NCBI RefSeq assembly: GCF_001879205.1
Contig: NZ_MLFK01000002.1
Location: 1 to 64,000, forward strand
Origin: Flavobacterium johnsoniae
GTDB taxonomy: Bacteria > Bacteroidota > Bacteroidia > Flavobacteriales > Flavobacteriaceae
Length of the DNA: 64,000 nt
Reading direction: 5' to 3'
The notes beneath the pieces are model-generated. The model searched no databases. It was not told where the DNA came from and was given only the letters and a program-made list of their open reading frames with translations. Position numbers and translations under genes: made by a program. Positions 61,088-64,000 of this stretch are shown in pieces. The stretch's first letter is position 1. The number at the start of each line of letters is the position of its first letter.

Positions 61088-61912
61088 ATGGAAGAGAATT
61101 TAAAACGTCTTAATAAATTTATTGGAGAAACCGGCTATTGTTCTCGTCGTGAAGCCGATAAATTAATTGAAGAAGGACGCGTAACAATAAATGGCGTAGT
61201 GCCGGAAATGGGAACCAAAGTTTCACCGGATGATGAAGTACGCATAGACGGGAAATTAATCGTGGAAAAGCATGAAAAAATGGTTTATCTGGCGTTTAAC
61301 AAACCGGTGGGCATTGAATGCACAACTAATTTAGAAGTTCGAAATAATATTGTTGATTATATTAATTACCCTAAACGAATTTTTCCTATTGGAAGATTGG
61401 ATAAAGCGAGTGAAGGATTAATTTTTATGACGAATGACGGCGATATTGTAAACAAAATTTTGCGCGCCAGAAACAATCACGAAAAAGAATATACGGTTAC
61501 CGTAAACAAACCTATCACGGATCGTTTTATTCAGCGAATGGGAAATGGTGTTCCAATTTTAGATACCGTTACCAAGAAATGTAAAGTCGAGCAAATCAGC
61601 AAATACACTTTCAAAATCATTCTGACACAAGGATTAAACCGTCAGATTAGAAGAATGGCGGAGTATTTAGGTTATGAAGTTACAGCGCTTAAACGCATTC
61701 GTATTATCAATATTTCATTGGATGTTCCGGTTGGACGTTATCGCGATTTAACAGATGCTGAAATAAAAGAATTAAATCTTTTAATTGAACCGTCGAGTAA
61801 AACAGAAGAAGCAAGTTTACCAAAAGTAGAAACTCCAAATAAACCTTCAAGCAGAAGAACAGAATTCATCTCAAAACACGATCCCCGATTTAAGAAAAAA
61901 GGAGATTACTAG
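61088..61912 (+). CDS. rluF: 23S rRNA pseudouridine synthase, RluF-like
   Basis: A 274-residue RsuA/RluB/RluF-family enzyme. The S4 RNA-binding domain (~5-65, [20 protein letters not shown]) precedes the catalytic domain with [18 protein letters not shown], in which the catalytic Asp is in RLDK, and the [18 protein letters not shown] motif. It makes a pseudouridine at 23S position 2604 (E. coli numbering), and the sequence lies closest to RluF, but the exact site is inferred. A Lys/Ser-rich basic tail (~235-274) is extra. Confidence 0.88.
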   Translation: MEENLKRLNKFIGETGYCSRREADKLIEEGRVTINGVVPEMGTKVSPDDEVRIDGKLIVEKHEKMVYLAFNKPVGIECTTNLEVRNNIVDYINYPKRIFPIGRLDKASEGLIFMTNDGDIVNKILRARNNHEKEYTVTVNKPITDRFIQRMGNGVPILDTVTKKCKVEQISKYTFKIILTQGLNRQIRRMAEYLGYEVTALKRIRIINISLDVPVGRYRDLTDAEIKELNLLIEPSSKTEEASLPKVETPNKPSSRRTEFISKHDPRFKKKGDY

Positions 61913-61923
61913 TTTTTACTCAT

Positions 61924-61957
61924 AAAAAAAGGCGTATTGATTTTCAATACGCCTTTT
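61924..61957. terminator. Bidirectional terminator between rluF and the PQQ-propeller gene
   Basis: Arms AAAAAGGCGTATTGA and TCAATACGCCTTTTT form a 15-bp stem with a 3-4-nt loop, between the two convergent stop codons. Confidence 0.9.
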
Positions 61958-61977
61958 TACTTTTATCAGATTATGAA

Positions 61978-63885
61978 TTAGATTTTCTTATTGAAAATTC
62001 TTAATTCGTTTTCGTAGATGTAATAAACAGACTGCGTTGCAAAATCTACTTCGTAGATTGGACGCATATTTTCGAATAAGATTTTGTCTAATTCCGTTCC
62101 GTCATCTTTTCTCACTTTAACTAACACTTTTTGTTGTGTTGCTTCATCTTTAGCAAAAATATAAGAGAAATCACGGCTTTGTCTCATTGCATCAAAACGT
62201 TGTGAAAATCTTTTAGAAGCATCAGCTAACATCGCAGATCCTGCTGCTTGTTTTGCTGCTCTGTTTAATTGTTTGTCATTTTGTTTCTTGATAACAGAAG
62301 AACCCGTTTCTTGTCCTGTTGCCGGATCAATGTAAACCATTCTCCACTCAGATCCTACTGCTGCATTATATCCTGCAGAAACCCCTAAACCAATAGATCC
62401 TGCAGTAGCTAAAGCTTGTCCCCAAGCTCTTCCTCCATCACCTGGCTGTGTATAGATTTTGTGGTATAAAACTTTACCTTCTTTACTTACTCCCATAACT
62501 TCTGTAGGTCCTGAAAGAGCAACACCCCATGTAAACAATTCAATAGAGTTTAATTCTTTTTCTTTCTTGATATTCACTTTTGCAAATGCATCTGGCTTAT
62601 CTTTTACAGTAGTATTGAATTTGAAAAGCTCTTCGTCATTATAAACTAAGAATTGATTGTTTTCTTCGTCAAAAACATTTAATAAAGGACGTTTTGGATT
62701 AAATTTCAAGTTTCCTCTCCATAATTTTTTACCCGTTTTATAATCTACCATATTACCATAAGTAGCGGTTAAGTATAAAACTTTGTCATCAACTTTACCT
62801 AAGTAGTTAATTGCATCTTCTTTATCATCAGAGATTTCGATGAAGCTCTTCCATTTTTTCTGACCGTCTTTGTCAATAAGCATCATTTCATTTTCGGCAA
62901 CATATAAATAATCACCATCAATAGAAATTACTTTTTTCAATCCGTCGCCGCGAGCATCTTTTTTCCAAACTTTAGTACCATCTTTTAAGTTATAAAAGTT
63001 GAATCCGCTGTTGTGAGCTACCAGGATTTTATCTCCCCAGTCTTCTAAATAAACAATGTATTTTGTTTTGATTGCATCTTCCCAGATTGGTTTTCCGGTT
63101 TCAGCATCTAAAACATTTAAATATTGTTTGAAAGAAATTAATCCTTTACTGTTAATTACAACTAAGTTTTTATTGTTTTGCGTTGGAAACACTTTAGTAT
63201 ATTCTAATTCTCCAACCCATTTTAAAGCACCTGTATTTCTATCGATAGCAGATAATTTACCCATATAAAGAGAGTAAATTGTAGTATCACTTATTTCAGC
63301 TTCATTAGAAAAGTTTGATTTGAAAGTAAACATTGAAGCAAATGCACTTTTTGCATCTCCTTGTTCTGTTTTCCAAAGCACATCTCCTGTATTCAGGTCA
63401 ATTAATGACGCGATAACTTTTCCATTTTCAGCACCTTTTACTAAATATTGGTTTTCTCCATATAAAAATTGACTGTTAAAAACAGTGTATTTATAATTAG
63501 CAGAATTGTAAACTACTTTTCCATCAATAGTATTAATTAAAACTGTTTTGTAGTTTACTAAAGCTTCAACGTATGGCGTACCATCGATGTTTTTTAAAAT
63601 TCTTTTGCTTGCAAATAAATTATCTGTATCTAATTTACTTAACGCCTCAAGCGTAGTACTTTGACCAACAGTCTTATCTGCATCAAAACTCCATGCTTCA
63701 GCTTTTGTTTCAGGGTTAATTCCCTTTACGACATTTCCTTCTTTAACGACAATAACTCCGGTAATTGGGTTTTGCATTAAATCTTCGATTTTCGAATTCA
63801 TTTTTAAAACTTCGTCAGCAGCTCTCTGGGCAAAACCAGTGAATCCGGCGAATATTAAAAAAAGAATCATAGTAATTTTTTTCAT
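61978..63885 (-). CDS. Secreted PQQ-like beta-propeller protein
   Basis: A 635-residue exported protein. Signal peptide 1-19 (ending GFAQ). The region ~45-430 has PQQ-type propeller blades with the pattern DGTKVWKKDARGD, LDAETGKPIWEDA, IDLNTGDVLWKTEQGD. The propeller should bind proteins rather than PQQ. It is related in architecture to BamB, but BamB is a lipoprotein and this is not, so an assembly role is only possible. The C-terminal part (~470-635) has no known domain that I can see. It stands alone at the end of the window. Confidence 0.7.
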   Translation of the reverse strand: MKKITMILFLIFAGFTGFAQRAADEVLKMNSKIEDLMQNPITGVIVVKEGNVVKGINPETKAEAWSFDADKTVGQSTTLEALSKLDTDNLFASKRILKNIDGTPYVEALVNYKTVLINTIDGKVVYNSANYKYTVFNSQFLYGENQYLVKGAENGKVIASLIDLNTGDVLWKTEQGDAKSAFASMFTFKSNFSNEAEISDTTIYSLYMGKLSAIDRNTGALKWVGELEYTKVFPTQNNKNLVVINSKGLISFKQYLNVLDAETGKPIWEDAIKTKYIVYLEDWGDKILVAHNSGFNFYNLKDGTKVWKKDARGDGLKKVISIDGDYLYVAENEMMLIDKDGQKKWKSFIEISDDKEDAINYLGKVDDKVLYLTATYGNMVDYKTGKKLWRGNLKFNPKRPLLNVFDEENNQFLVYNDEELFKFNTTVKDKPDAFAKVNIKKEKELNSIELFTWGVALSGPTEVMGVSKEGKVLYHKIYTQPGDGGRAWGQALATAGSIGLGVSAGYNAAVGSEWRMVYIDPATGQETGSSVIKKQNDKQLNRAAKQAAGSAMLADASKRFSQRFDAMRQSRDFSYIFAKDEATQQKVLVKVRKDDGTELDKILFENMRPIYEVDFATQSVYYIYENELRIFNKKI

Positions 63886-64000
63886 AGTTTTCTGCAGGTT
63901 AAATTTTATATTATTTTTAACAATTTGACAGCAAATATCCTATAATAGAAATTAATTAGCAAGCGGGTTAGTAAAAAAAATCTTTATAAAAATAAATTAA

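Overview
The window reads as chromosome of a member of the Flavobacteriaceae, most likely a Flavobacterium. It is AT-rich and carries Bacteroidota hallmarks: a SusC/SusD pair, a type IX secretion sorting domain, -7 promoter boxes of the TAnnTTTG type, weak ribosome binding sites, and many core genes with close relatives in that group (DUF5683 next to parB, two rhomboids next to mutL, lepB with an N-terminal membrane extension). I see no tRNA, rRNA, CRISPR array, prophage or transposase. These taxonomic and family calls rest on motif recognition, not on a search.

Layout. 0.3-3.1 kb: a secreted beta-helix protein and an RlpA-like protein. 3.3-8.6 kb: housekeeping run parA-parB-DUF5683-dapB-lepB-wbqC-like. 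8.6-15.4 kb: a six-hairpin glycosidase and a prolyl peptidase of family S37 on the minus strand, divergent from a frameshifted GH63/MGH1-like glycosidase and an M24 Xaa-Pro peptidase. 15.6-34.2 kb: the most coherent system of the window. It holds a secreted M43 metalloprotease with a T9SS tail, a SusC/SusD pair, and a six-gene operon with dipeptidyl peptidase IV, aminopeptidase P and the four enzymes that turn trans-4-hydroxy-L-proline into 2-oxoglutarate, followed by a divergent AraC-type regulator. 34.3-41.4 kb: minus-strand core genes (membrane EEP phosphatase/nuclease, two rhomboids, mutL, DUF6624, ribH, a TPR protein). 41.8-51.2 kb: plus-strand recF, DUF2461, glycosyltransferase, murB, GNAT/PaiB pair, GT2 plus sigma factor, TonB-like protein, DUF4184, PH domain. 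51.2-63.9 kb: M48 protease, lipA, gap, hybrid histidine kinase, lpxK, Nif3-like, a zinc-ribbon family protein that has lost its cysteines, alpha/beta hydrolase, monooxygenase-fold protein, rluF, and a PQQ-propeller protein.

How the genes fit together. I propose that 8.6-34.2 kb contains a collagen- or gelatin-type peptide utilisation locus. The M43 protease (outside) would cut the protein, SusCD would import peptides, S37, DPP IV, aminopeptidase P and the M24 peptidase would strip proline-containing peptides, and the hydroxyproline pathway would feed 2-oxoglutarate to the TCA cycle. Supporting this, the minus-strand operons starting at S37, SusC and the hydroxyproline operon share a candidate operator: two 9-bp TAWWTTAYC half-sites exactly 21 bp apart, 57-61 bp upstream of the start codon and exactly 27 nt upstream of a -7-like box. 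A degenerate version with a perfect -7 box sits at the same place before the M43 gene. A 21-bp direct repeat is the geometry AraC-family activators use, and an AraC-family gene lies next to one of the sites.

Other things worth attention are a diverse set of intergenic inverted repeats (at least ten, several sequence families), a MutL with degenerate endonuclease motifs, and a zinc-ribbon protein with all four metal ligands replaced.
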